NCBI GenBank assembly: GCA_001871685.1
Contig: MNVK01000063.1
Coordinates: 1-5,990, forward strand
Direction: 5' to 3'
Length of the DNA stretch: 5,990 nucleotides
Source: Nitrospirae bacterium CG1_02_44_142
GTDB lineage: Bacteria > Nitrospirota > Thermodesulfovibrionia > Thermodesulfovibrionales > UBA1546
Part shown: positions 1 through 5,971 of the stretch, in pieces
Position numbering within the stretch: position 1 is the first letter of the stretch
Layout of the letters: each line of letters starts with the position of its first letter
Made by a program: the position numbers and the translations under genes
The notes under the pieces: generated by a model
Told to the model about the DNA's origin: nothing
What the model saw: only the letters and a program-made list of their open reading frames with translations
Database searches by the model: none

Positions 1-407
1 TAAAGGCTATTCATGAGGTAGATGGCAAACCCGCTCCTTCTTTTAAGGCGGCCGTTGTTCCTACTGAAAGTTATGATGGGCTTATAATTGACGCTACGGA
101 GCAGAACTTCAGGCCCGCCCTGATAAACAGGGTGTTCACTCCAAAAGGAGAACTGCTTTACGACCCGTCAAAGATAAGCCAGAAGGTGCTGGTTGAGCAG
201 GGATGCGGCGAATACACAAACAGCGTGGACAAGGCAAAGGCCGCCCTTGAAAAAAGAGGCGTAAAGAACCCATTGGTTGTAAAGGCAGTAGGCACAATTA
301 GCCCGTCTGACGTTCAGGTTTCTGATGATGATGCAGTGAATATCTTTTCGGCAAATCAGAAGAGGAGCTTTTTTGCAAGCGCAAAAGTAGCCTTTGTGCT
401 GAAATAA
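1..407 (+). CDS. LPP20-like envelope protein, C-terminal part (5' end outside window)
   Basis: The frame is open from the window edge (first full codon at base 3) to TAA at 405-407, giving 134 residues with no in-frame stop, so the start lies upstream. A GTG at 132 is internal: the conserved sequence begins well before it. The pattern 'YDGLIIDA...RPALINRVFTPKGELLYDP', then 'NPLVVKAVG' and a closing beta-rich 'ASAKVAFVLK', matches from memory the C-terminal half of LPP20-type and related exported proteins, where a 'GL(I/V)(I/V)DA..RPA' motif precedes a phrase on the value just built ('G.ELY'). Such proteins are normally periplasmic or outer-membrane lipoproteins of unknown biochemical role; some sit near flagellar or secretion genes. 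The signal peptide cannot be seen. A strong terminator follows, so this is probably the last gene of its transcript. The family call is moderate; the truncation is certain. Confidence 0.6.
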   Translation, partial: KAIHEVDGKPAPSFKAAVVPTESYDGLIIDATEQNFRPALINRVFTPKGELLYDPSKISQKVLVEQGCGEYTNSVDKAKAALEKRGVKNPLVVKAVGTISPSDVQVSDDDAVNIFSANQKRSFFASAKVAFVLK

Positions 408-415
408 ATTTAACG

Positions 416-456
416 GATGAGCGGCGGTTGAATATAACCCGCCGCTCATCTTTATT
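416..456 (+). terminator. Rho-independent terminator after the LPP20-like gene
   Basis: A perfect 12-bp GC-rich stem pairs 416-427 (GATGAGCGGCGG) with 439-450 (CCGCCGCTCATC) around an 11-base loop. A short T-rich run, TTTATT, follows at 451-456. It starts 9 bases after the upstream stop codon. The T tract is imperfect, but the stem is strong. It ends only 17 bases before the next start codon, leaving almost no room for a promoter downstream of it. Confidence 0.85.
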
Positions 457-473
457 GCATTCAGGAAATATCT

Positions 474-2129
474 ATGCCATTTATAGTATTGTGCCTTTGT
501 TTTATTATTATTTTTTCGCCGCTGCCCTCTTCAGCCAAGACCCTTATTCTTGACGGAGACCTGGAAAGCAGGATAAAAATGTCCCAGCAGATCAGCTTTG
601 ACGTCCAGCAGGGGGTGAAGACACTAACCTTTAAATTCGCTCTTCCGACTGAATTTTCCAATAAGGCCACATCGCAGGGCATTGACGGCCTGAATATAAA
701 ATTCACACCTGAACCGGCATCAGTTGTTGACGATATAGATAAATTCGGCAACAGGTTTAAAAAGGTGAAATGGGAGAATCTGAAACAAAGCGTCAATATC
801 ACAATATCATTTGAGGCGCGCATTAAGGCAGAACTGCGTTCAATGGACAGCAGCTCTCCATTCCCTCTCCTTGGTGTTTCAAGCGAGGATGCGGTATTTC
901 TCAGGCCGACACAGATGGTGCAGAGCGGCAACGAAGAAATCATAGCCCTTTCAATGAGACTGACTCGCAATGCAAGGACAGTTCATGAGGCTGTAAACTC
1001 AATTCTTAACTGGGTTTCTGACAATGTAAAATATACCTACAACCCTCCGCAGTATGATGCAATACACACAATGAAAACAGGCAAGGGCAACTGCCAGAAC
1101 TTTGCGCATCTTTCAATTGCGCTGCTAAGGGCGGCCGGCATTCCTGCAAGAATCGTAGGCGGCATCAGTCTTCAGCGCAAATGGAAGGTGCCTGTTGAAA
1201 ACGGTTATCTCGTGCAGGATATGGGGCAAGGGGGCCATGCCTGGATGGAGATATTCTTCCCTGATTTAGGGTGGCTTTCCTATGACCCCCAACAGTCCAG
1301 ACAGTTCACTTCAACAAGGCATATCAAGCAGACGCACGGACTGGATTCAAAAGACATTAATGATTCGTGGTCGGCATCCCCATATCTGCCGGCTTACAGT
1401 GAAGATATAGAGGCGGTATTTAACAGCGATAAGGTAAACATAAAACTGCGGGCGTCAAAGAGCGCGCCTATATCGTATATTATGAGTAATAATATCACAG
1501 CAAAAGCAATGCCTGAAAAACCGACGCCTCCGATTTCTAAACCCAAACCTCCGGCTAAACCTCCTGCTAAAAAGAAAGGGCTCGTTGAATTCGGCAATAT
1601 GGAATTTCCGACACTTGTTGACGCCTATCAGACCGTGGGAAGTGTTGCTACAAGAATTCTTGATAAAGAGACCGCTGAACATGTGACGTCGCTGTATGTT
1701 TATGCTCAGGCCTTCACTGTGACAGATACAATGGGCGTCCAGGGCGTCTCGCTTGCTATGCACAAATTCGGCGGCGACGGAACGCTCTATATAGACCTCA
1801 TATCTGATGATAACGGCAAACCAGGGCTTCCAGGAAAAAGTTTTGGAGTAAAATCATTGTTTGTCTCTCTTGAAAACATCCGAAAAATGCCCGGTTATTA
1901 TTGGGTTAACTTTGTATTTGCCAAAGGCAATGAACCATTGCCTGTTCTTAAACCCGGAAAATATTGGATAATCCTCAGGCATTCAGGCGAGGCCATAGTA
2001 AACTGGTTTTATATTCCCGGAAATCCCTACGGCGACAGCGACGACACACGTTCTACTGTGAAGGGCTATCAATGGGAAGACCTGCTGAATTACGACTTTG
2101 TGTTTAAGGTTAGGGGAAGAGTGCAGTGA
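474..2129 (+). CDS. Secreted transglutaminase-like cysteine enzyme with C-terminal beta-sandwich domain
   Basis: The 551-residue product begins with a hydrophobic signal peptide (residues 1-21; likely cleavage after SSA, before K22). Its n-region carries no Lys or Arg, which is unusual. ATG 474 is preceded by AGGA at 463-466 and no usable start lies upstream in frame. Residues about 36-120 are a beta-rich N-terminal domain. Residues about 163-285 are the transglutaminase core with a full triad: C207 in GKGNCQNFAHL, H255 in GGHAWMEIFFPDLGW and D271 in SYDPQQS. A Pro/Lys linker (about 347-368) leads to a beta-sandwich (about 370-551) with QAFTVT, DDNGKPGLPG, PGKYWIIL and NWFYIPGNPYG, resembling the jelly-roll appended to many surface proteins (similar to 'choice-of-anchor R' domains). 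The enzyme could hydrolyse or cross-link protein or peptidoglycan amide bonds in the periplasm or outside; substrate unknown. It is probably co-transcribed with the gene 56 bases downstream. Confidence 0.88.
   Translation: MPFIVLCLCFIIIFSPLPSSAKTLILDGDLESRIKMSQQISFDVQQGVKTLTFKFALPTEFSNKATSQGIDGLNIKFTPEPASVVDDIDKFGNRFKKVKWENLKQSVNITISFEARIKAELRSMDSSSPFPLLGVSSEDAVFLRPTQMVQSGNEEIIALSMRLTRNARTVHEAVNSILNWVSDNVKYTYNPPQYDAIHTMKTGKGNCQNFAHLSIALLRAAGIPARIVGGISLQRKWKVPVENGYLVQDMGQGGHAWMEIFFPDLGWLSYDPQQSRQFTSTRHIKQTHGLDSKDINDSWSASPYLPAYSEDIEAVFNSDKVNIKLRASKSAPISYIMSNNITAKAMPEKPTPPISKPKPPAKPPAKKKGLVEFGNMEFPTLVDAYQTVGSVATRILDKETAEHVTSLYVYAQAFTVTDTMGVQGVSLAMHKFGGDGTLYIDLISDDNGKPGLPGKSFGVKSLFVSLENIRKMPGYYWVNFVFAKGNEPLPVLKPGKYWIILRHSGEAIVNWFYIPGNPYGDSDDTRSTVKGYQWEDLLNYDFVFKVRGRVQ
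1545..1568 (+). repeat. Tandem 12-base repeat coding for the KPPA linker
   Basis: Two adjacent 12-base units, AAACCTCCGGCT and AAACCTCCTGCT, differ at one base and encode KPPA twice (residues 358-365). They sit within the Pro/Lys linker between the transglutaminase core and the C-terminal beta-sandwich. This is a typical flexible interdomain linker that expands by repeat slippage. Confidence 0.7.
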
Positions 2130-2136
2130 AACAATC

Positions 2137-2153
2137 ATCTCTCAAGGAGAGAT
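2137..2153 (+). other. Small perfect hairpin in the spacer between two genes
   Basis: ATCTCTC (2137-2143) pairs perfectly with GAGAGAT (2147-2153) across a 3-base loop, 8 bases after the transglutaminase stop codon. No T tract follows, so it is not a typical terminator. The right arm contains a ribosome-binding-like AAGGAGA (2144-2150). It may be an mRNA stability or processing element, or chance. Confidence 0.4.
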
Positions 2154-2185
2154 AACGAGCAATGACAGGTTAGAGGTATTTTCAG

Positions 2186-2632
2186 ATGAAAATGCTCAGT
2201 ATGATAGTTGCTTTTGTTTTTTTGTTCGTGCTTTCGGCAGAGGCCCTGCCGTCTGAAAAAGGGCAGAAACAAAACCCGCCCCTGTCTAAAGAAGAAGTTC
2301 AAAAGTTAAGAGATATAGCAGTTATTATCTCAGGAGAGATAGCAAGAAGAAACATAAAATCTGTTGCCGTATTGGATTTAAAAGATATTAAGGGCAATCC
2401 ATCAAAAAGAGGAAAAACAGTCTCCGCTGAATTCAGAAAACAGATAGAGGCTGTCGGCAAGACAAGATTTGCCGTTGTGAATAGCGGAGGAGGAGCTGTT
2501 GTTACCGGTATGTTTCTTCCGTTTAAAGGCGGTGACAAATGGAGGCTGGATATAAAAGTTCTATCGCCTGACAACAGGCTTATTATGTCTTACAGCGGTT
2601 TTTTTAGAAAAACAAAAGGGGTGAAAAAATGA
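2186..2632 (+). CDS. Small exported protein with CsgG/FlgO-like domain
   Basis: The 148-residue product has a Sec signal peptide (MKMLSMIVAFVFLFVLSAEA, cleavage near residue 20). A short charged helix (about 33-56, KEEVQKLRDIAVIISGEIAR) follows, then IKSVAVLDLKDIKGNPSKRGKTVSAEF (about 57-83), and later RFAVVNSGGGAVVTGMF and WRLDIKVLSPDNRLIMSYSG. The order 'AVLD(F/L).D..G..S..G...S.EF' then a strand with a VV(N/D) element resembles the alpha/beta domain shared by CsgG, FlgO and TolB N-termini, but the protein is much shorter than CsgG and has no lipobox Cys, so it would be a soluble periplasmic domain and not a pore. The start is supported by AGAGGT at 2172-2177, 8 bases before ATG 2186; ATG 2192 is an alternative. 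It lies 56 bases after the transglutaminase gene, probably in one transcript. Family call is from motif memory only. Confidence 0.65.
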   Translation: MKMLSMIVAFVFLFVLSAEALPSEKGQKQNPPLSKEEVQKLRDIAVIISGEIARRNIKSVAVLDLKDIKGNPSKRGKTVSAEFRKQIEAVGKTRFAVVNSGGGAVVTGMFLPFKGGDKWRLDIKVLSPDNRLIMSYSGFFRKTKGVKK

Positions 2633-2699
2633 AAAAATTTTCTGCTGTTCTGGCAAGGGAACAATGTGGATAGACAAGGTGAGGTTTTATAGGGAGTGA
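2629..2699 (+). pseudogene. Collapsed remnant of a third operon gene
   Basis: An ATG at 2629-2631 overlaps the previous stop (ATGA) and is preceded by GGGGTG (2618-2623), the arrangement of a translationally coupled operon gene. It reads MKKFSAVLAREQCG and stops at 2671-2673; the first residues look like the start of a signal peptide. In another frame, 2652-2699 reads GKGTMWIDKVRFYRE and then TGA. 'GT(V/M)WID.VRFYR' is the way many carbohydrate-binding-like beta-sandwich domains end. The simplest reading is a gene whose middle was deleted, leaving start and tail out of frame. Both pieces are very short, so this is inference; chance similarity is possible. Confidence 0.4.
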
Positions 2700-2744
2700 G
2701 AACAGAAGATACGATAAAAATTCGGGGAGTTGTATTGAGATGGA

Positions 2745-2772
2745 TTGACACCGGAATGATGTATGATGTAAG
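2745..2772 (+). promoter_or_regulatory. Candidate promoter of the toxin-antitoxin operon
   Basis: A perfect TTGACA (-35, 2745-2750) is followed after 16 bases by TGTAAG (-10, 2767-2772; four of six consensus bases). The start of transcription would fall near 2779, giving a very short leader that just includes the ribosome binding site. The -10 is weak, so the assignment is tentative. Confidence 0.4.
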
Positions 2773-2778
2773 ATGTAA
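2758..2778 (+). promoter_or_regulatory. Three tandem 7-base repeats, likely antitoxin operator
   Basis: GATGTAT, GATGTAA and GATGTAA follow one another without gaps at 2758, 2765 and 2772. They cover the candidate -10 and end two bases before the ribosome binding site at 2781. Ribbon-helix-helix proteins commonly bind short tandem sites as dimers; the omega repressor of plasmid pSM19035 recognises unspaced heptads. The downstream gene encodes a ribbon-helix-helix protein, so autoregulation through these heptads is a reasonable inference. Confidence 0.55.
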
Positions 2779-2793
2779 TCGGAGGTGAGGGTT

Positions 2794-3048
2794 ATGGAAA
2801 CAGCAAAGCACAGAACGCAGATATCCCTTGAAGACTGGCAATATCAGATATTGCTTGAAATGTCAAAAAAGGGAAAAAAGAGCCTTTCATCCATTATCAG
2901 AGAGTTCTTGTCTGAAAAATTTTCAAAGCAGGTTGTGAGGACAAAGGAAGACTCTGTGTGGAGTATTATCGGTATTGGTTCAGGTGATGGTTCTCCGGTG
3001 GCACGTGAACACGACAGATTTCTTTATGCAAAAAGAATGAAGAAATGA
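2794..3048 (+). CDS. vapB: Ribbon-helix-helix antitoxin (VapB type)
   Basis: The 84-residue product has a classic ribbon-helix-helix N-terminus: a strand KHRTQISL (residues 5-12), helix A from about 13 to 27 and helix B from about 30 to 42 (LSSIIREFLSEKF). The C-terminal part, SVWSIIGIGSGDGSPVAREHDRFLY (about 54-78), is the pattern of the toxin-binding tail in antitoxins paired with PIN toxins ('GIG.GD...EHD.YLY'). The start is ATG 2794, 5 bases after a perfect GGAGGTGA (2781-2788). An in-frame GTG at 2785 lies inside that binding site and is not the start. The stop overlaps the toxin start by four bases (ATGA, 3045-3048). It would neutralise the PIN ribonuclease and repress its own operon, probably through the heptads at 2758-2778. 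Confidence 0.88.
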   Translation: METAKHRTQISLEDWQYQILLEMSKKGKKSLSSIIREFLSEKFSKQVVRTKEDSVWSIIGIGSGDGSPVAREHDRFLYAKRMKK

Positions 3049-3452
3049 AAAGGCTATTTGTTGATACAGGGGCGTGGTATGCCCTTGTTGATAAGAATGA
3101 CCCTGACCACAAAGAAGCAGCGTCTTTCATAAGAAACAACCAAATCCCGCTTTTGACGACAAATTTTGTATTTGATGAGACCATTACTCTACTCCGAAGC
3201 CGCCTTGTATGGAGCGTAGCCAGGGAGTTTGGACAGAGACTCAAGGACAGCCGCTTTGTGAGCCTTATAGCAGTAAAAGATGAAGATGAGGAAAAGGCAT
3301 GGGAGATTTTCCTGAAATATAAAGACAAGGATTTTAGCTATACGGATTGCACAAGTTTTGCGGTAATGGAAAGATTGAAGATAGATATCGCTTTTACTTT
3401 TGACAGCCATTTTCAGGCGATGAAATTTCAAGTAGCGCCATTCCCAGCTTGA
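3045..3452 (+). CDS. vapC: PIN-domain ribonuclease toxin (VapC type)
   Basis: The 135-residue product is of usual VapC length and is a single PIN domain. The metal-binding acidic residues all appear present: D7 in LFVDTGAWYAL, E45 in FVFDETITLLRSR, D101 in FSYTDCTSFAVM and D120 in AFTFDSHF. PIN toxins of this type cut RNA (initiator tRNA, rRNA or other tRNAs in studied cases) when the antitoxin is degraded; the target here cannot be read from sequence. The ATG overlaps the antitoxin stop (ATGA) and has no strong ribosome binding site of its own, so translation is probably coupled to the antitoxin. No frameshift or missing catalytic residue is seen, so the module appears functional. No clear terminator follows. 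Confidence 0.9.
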   Translation: MKRLFVDTGAWYALVDKNDPDHKEAASFIRNNQIPLLTTNFVFDETITLLRSRLVWSVAREFGQRLKDSRFVSLIAVKDEDEEKAWEIFLKYKDKDFSYTDCTSFAVMERLKIDIAFTFDSHFQAMKFQVAPFPA

Positions 3453-3576
3453 GCCAGCGGACTGGGCTGAGGCAACAGCGGGTTATAAAATAGAAAGATA
3501 AGGTGAATTTTACCTTTACATTCATGTTTAAAAATAGTAGGCTCTGATTATCAAAGGACTAATAAGGGAGGGTAAA

Positions 3577-5859
3577 ATGTCAATTATAAGATGGCTGTTT
3601 TTATTATGCTCCTTAATGTTTATTGCCTCCTGCGCTCCGGCAGAGGGAGTAAAAAAAGACACGCCTGAAGCGCAGGCTGTATCAGAAGAAGAACTTCCGA
3701 GGATTGTTGCAGTCCTGCCATTTCAGAACGATACAGAGGAAAGAGGCATAGCAAATCAGGTCAGAAAGGCGTTTTACAACCATTTCAGTTCCAAACCCTA
3801 CAAGGATATTGAACCTACAATCGTTGATGAAAAAATCGTTTACATGGAAAAATCTGCAGGCAAAACTGTTCTTGAGATGAAACCTGCTGAGGTATGCCAG
3901 TCGCTCGGATGTGACGGGTTGGTATATGGCAGGATTACAGAGTATAAAAAGGTCTATGCAGGACTTTATTCACAACTCGGCGTGGAAGCAGAGGTATGGA
4001 TAGTGAATACAAAAACAGGGAAAGAGGTATTGCGATTAAAAGACGCTGTGAGATACCATGAAGGCAGTATTCCCCTGTCTCCGCTTGGGCTGATAATGAC
4101 TGCTGTGTCCACGGCAATGAACATCAGGGAAATCCAGCAGATAAGGCTGGTAAGCGAGCTTGCTTACAAGTTAAACGAAAAGATACCTTCTCCATCGGGA
4201 ATGGCAGCTGAGGACAGGCCTGTAATTAAGGAAGTGCTGACTAATATAAAAGATGGGCCGTTCGGCAAAGGCAAGATAATCAGGGCAGGGCTTGAAGGCG
4301 ACAAGTCAATGGTGGCTATGTTTGACATAGGCAACTACAAAAAGAACATTCCGATGAAAGAGGTAAAACCCGGAATTTATACCGGAGAATACCTTGTGCT
4401 GCCAGGAGATAACATAAAAGACATGCCCATCGTTGCTACGCTGAAAAAACCCGGCGGATATGAAAGCCAGTGGATGGATGTAAGCGGCTTTGTGACTATT
4501 GATACCACCCCTCCGCCGCAGATAAAGGGTATTCGGGCGCGCGGATTTCAAGACAGGATAGAGATTTCTTGGGAGGCATTGAAAAACATTCCTGATTTAA
4601 AGGGATATAAAGTTTTAAGGAGCACGCAGCCTTTAAGCGGATATTCTGAAATTGCAAAGGTTGAACTGAATATATTTGAAGACAGAACAGTAAAACCAAA
4701 TATAACCTACTACTATAGGGTTTCAGCCTTTGACCAGACAGGCAATGAGTCAGAGTTCCATGACCCGATAAAGGCCTCGCTTATCTCAAAAGAACCCGTT
4801 ATGATTTCAGGCGAGATTAAGAAAGATACTGCCCTTTCAGGAATATTTATTGTGAAAGGAAATCTGGTTGTGCCAAAGGGATTATCACTCGCTCTGGAGC
4901 CGGAGACGAGAATGATGTTTGACGAGGATGCCTCGCTTGTTGTTTATGGAAGGCTGATTGCTAACGCAAAGGATTTGCCTGTGGAATTCATGCCTTCAGG
5001 AAACAAAAAATGGAAGGGCATAACCGCTGACGATGCAAGTGTTGAGATGAATGGATTTCGCATAAAAGGCGCAGCAACTTCAGTGTTTCTCAAAAATACT
5101 GACGGCTCTGTGGAAAATGGCGTAATAACAGGCAGCGATACCGGGATTTTGATTTCCGGCGCTCCATCTGTTACGGCAAAGAATTTAACTATCTCAGGCA
5201 ATAAGACCGGAATGGAACTGCAAAAAACAAACGCAAAAATTCTTCAGAATAGCATTTTCCAAAATACAGACGGGATTGTTATCAAAAGTTTTTCAGGAGA
5301 GATAAAAGACAACAACATCGTTGACAATGAGAAGAACATCTCATCGGAGACAAACATAAAAATTGGAGCAAACTATATAGGCTCCATAAACGTAGATGAG
5401 ATGAGAATCAAAGGGATTAGTTTAACAAAGACCTATGATAATAAAGTTCCAGACGGCAGGATTGTGGATGCTATTTTCAACCCTTATGCGCTTCTAAAAT
5501 ATGAGGAGCGGCAGAAAAAGGCGGCGGAATTTCTTATTGAAGCGGGCGAGTATTTCAGGCAGAGGAATTACGGAAAGGCAGCAGCGCTTTTTGAAGAGGC
5601 ATTGAAGGCATATCCAACTGCGGACATTTATTATTACCTTGCTATCTGTTATCAGGAGATGAAGGAAAATGACAAGGCTCTGAAATATCTGAAAGAAGGC
5701 GCGGACAAATTCCCGAAGGATTCAACCCTGCAAAAATCCCTCGGCCTGATGTATTACCAGAAAGGCAATGAGGCTGAGGCAAGGAAGGCGTTTGAAGAAG
5801 TGCTTAGGCTCAGCCCCGGCGACAGACAGGTAAAATTCCTGCTGGAGAGGATGAAGTAA
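3577..5859 (+). CDS. Five-part lipoprotein: GNA1162-like, Ig-like, FnIII, beta-helix, TPR
   Basis: The 760-residue product starts with a lipoprotein signal peptide; the lipobox is IASC with C19 as the lipidated residue. ATG 3577 follows AGGGAGG (3565-3571). Residues about 40-203 resemble the GNA1162/DUF799 lipoprotein family: RIVAVLPFQNDTEE, then SLGCDGLVYGRITEY and AEVWIVNTKTGKEVLRL. Residues about 213-309 look like an Ig-like sandwich. Residues about 312-402 are a fibronectin type III domain (IEISWEAL, GYKVLRS, TYYYRVSAFDQTGNES). Residues about 405-605 are a right-handed parallel beta-helix of NosD/pectate-lyase type, with short repeated coils (e.g. GVITGSDTGILISG, NLTISGNKTGMELQ, NSIFQNTDGIVIKS). 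Residues about 645-757 hold about three TPRs (YGKAAALFEEALKAYP, DKALKYLKEGADKFP, EAEARKAFEEVLRLSP). It is probably anchored in the outer membrane as an assembly or adhesion scaffold. No catalytic motif is seen; function is inferred. Confidence 0.85.
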   Translation: MSIIRWLFLLCSLMFIASCAPAEGVKKDTPEAQAVSEEELPRIVAVLPFQNDTEERGIANQVRKAFYNHFSSKPYKDIEPTIVDEKIVYMEKSAGKTVLEMKPAEVCQSLGCDGLVYGRITEYKKVYAGLYSQLGVEAEVWIVNTKTGKEVLRLKDAVRYHEGSIPLSPLGLIMTAVSTAMNIREIQQIRLVSELAYKLNEKIPSPSGMAAEDRPVIKEVLTNIKDGPFGKGKIIRAGLEGDKSMVAMFDIGNYKKNIPMKEVKPGIYTGEYLVLPGDNIKDMPIVATLKKPGGYESQWMDVSGFVTIDTTPPPQIKGIRARGFQDRIEISWEALKNIPDLKGYKVLRSTQPLSGYSEIAKVELNIFEDRTVKPNITYYYRVSAFDQTGNESEFHDPIKASLISKEPVMISGEIKKDTALSGIFIVKGNLVVPKGLSLALEPETRMMFDEDASLVVYGRLIANAKDLPVEFMPSGNKKWKGITADDASVEMNGFRIKGAATSVFLKNTDGSVENGVITGSDTGILISGAPSVTAKNLTISGNKTGMELQKTNAKILQNSIFQNTDGIVIKSFSGEIKDNNIVDNEKNISSETNIKIGANYIGSINVDEMRIKGISLTKTYDNKVPDGRIVDAIFNPYALLKYEERQKKAAEFLIEAGEYFRQRNYGKAAALFEEALKAYPTADIYYYLAICYQEMKENDKALKYLKEGADKFPKDSTLQKSLGLMYYQKGNEAEARKAFEEVLRLSPGDRQVKFLLERMK

Positions 5860-5887
5860 ACAAAAGTTCAACAGAAATGCAATCAAG

Positions 5888-5930
5888 GCAAAATATCCGA
5901 ATCCGTTTTACTGGGCGCCGTTTATTTTGC
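5888..5930 (+). repeat. Inverted repeat upstream of the last gene
   Basis: GCAAAATA (5888-5895) and TATTTTGC (5923-5930) form a perfect 8-base inverted repeat separated by 27 bases, within the 112-base spacer after the large lipoprotein gene. No T run follows, so it is not a normal terminator. It could be an operator, a leader hairpin or chance. No convincing -35/-10 pair was found in this spacer. Confidence 0.4.
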
Positions 5931-5971
5931 ATGGAGAGAGTTAAACTACTGTATCAAGGGAGGAAGTCGCG

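Noticed and set aside
168..449. Minus-strand frame opposite the LPP20-like C-terminus
   Set aside because: It would start inside the terminator hairpin and overlaps a better-supported + strand gene.
461..970. Long open frame on the minus strand opposite the transglutaminase gene
   Set aside because: It lies fully antisense to a gene with a clear catalytic triad, has no recognisable domain, and crosses into the terminator spacer; it is a frame shadow.
1455..1763. Arg/Phe-rich minus-strand frame opposite the Pro/Lys linker
   Set aside because: Its composition is just the complement of the linker repeats; no ribosome binding site or family resemblance.
2600..2699. Programmed frameshift joining the 2186-2632 gene to the GTMWIDKVRFYRE tail at the A-rich stretch
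   Set aside because: It would need a +1 shift at the stop codon without a known stimulatory signal; a deleted third gene with an ATGA start is simpler.
2785..2793. GTG 2785 as the antitoxin start
   Set aside because: The GTG is part of the ribosome binding site GGAGGTGA; ATG 2794 has ideal spacing.
3500..3516. AAGGT/ACCTT hairpin after the toxin gene as a terminator
   Set aside because: The stem is only about 5 strong pairs, AT-rich, and no T tract follows.
3515..3543. TTTACA with TAGGCT as a promoter for the large lipoprotein
   Set aside because: The -35 is good but the -10 matches only three of six bases; TATAAA at 3484-3489 has no -35 at proper distance.
3453..3576. Riboswitch or small RNA in the spacer before the lipoprotein gene
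   Set aside because: No recognised riboswitch core motif and no convincing structured element.
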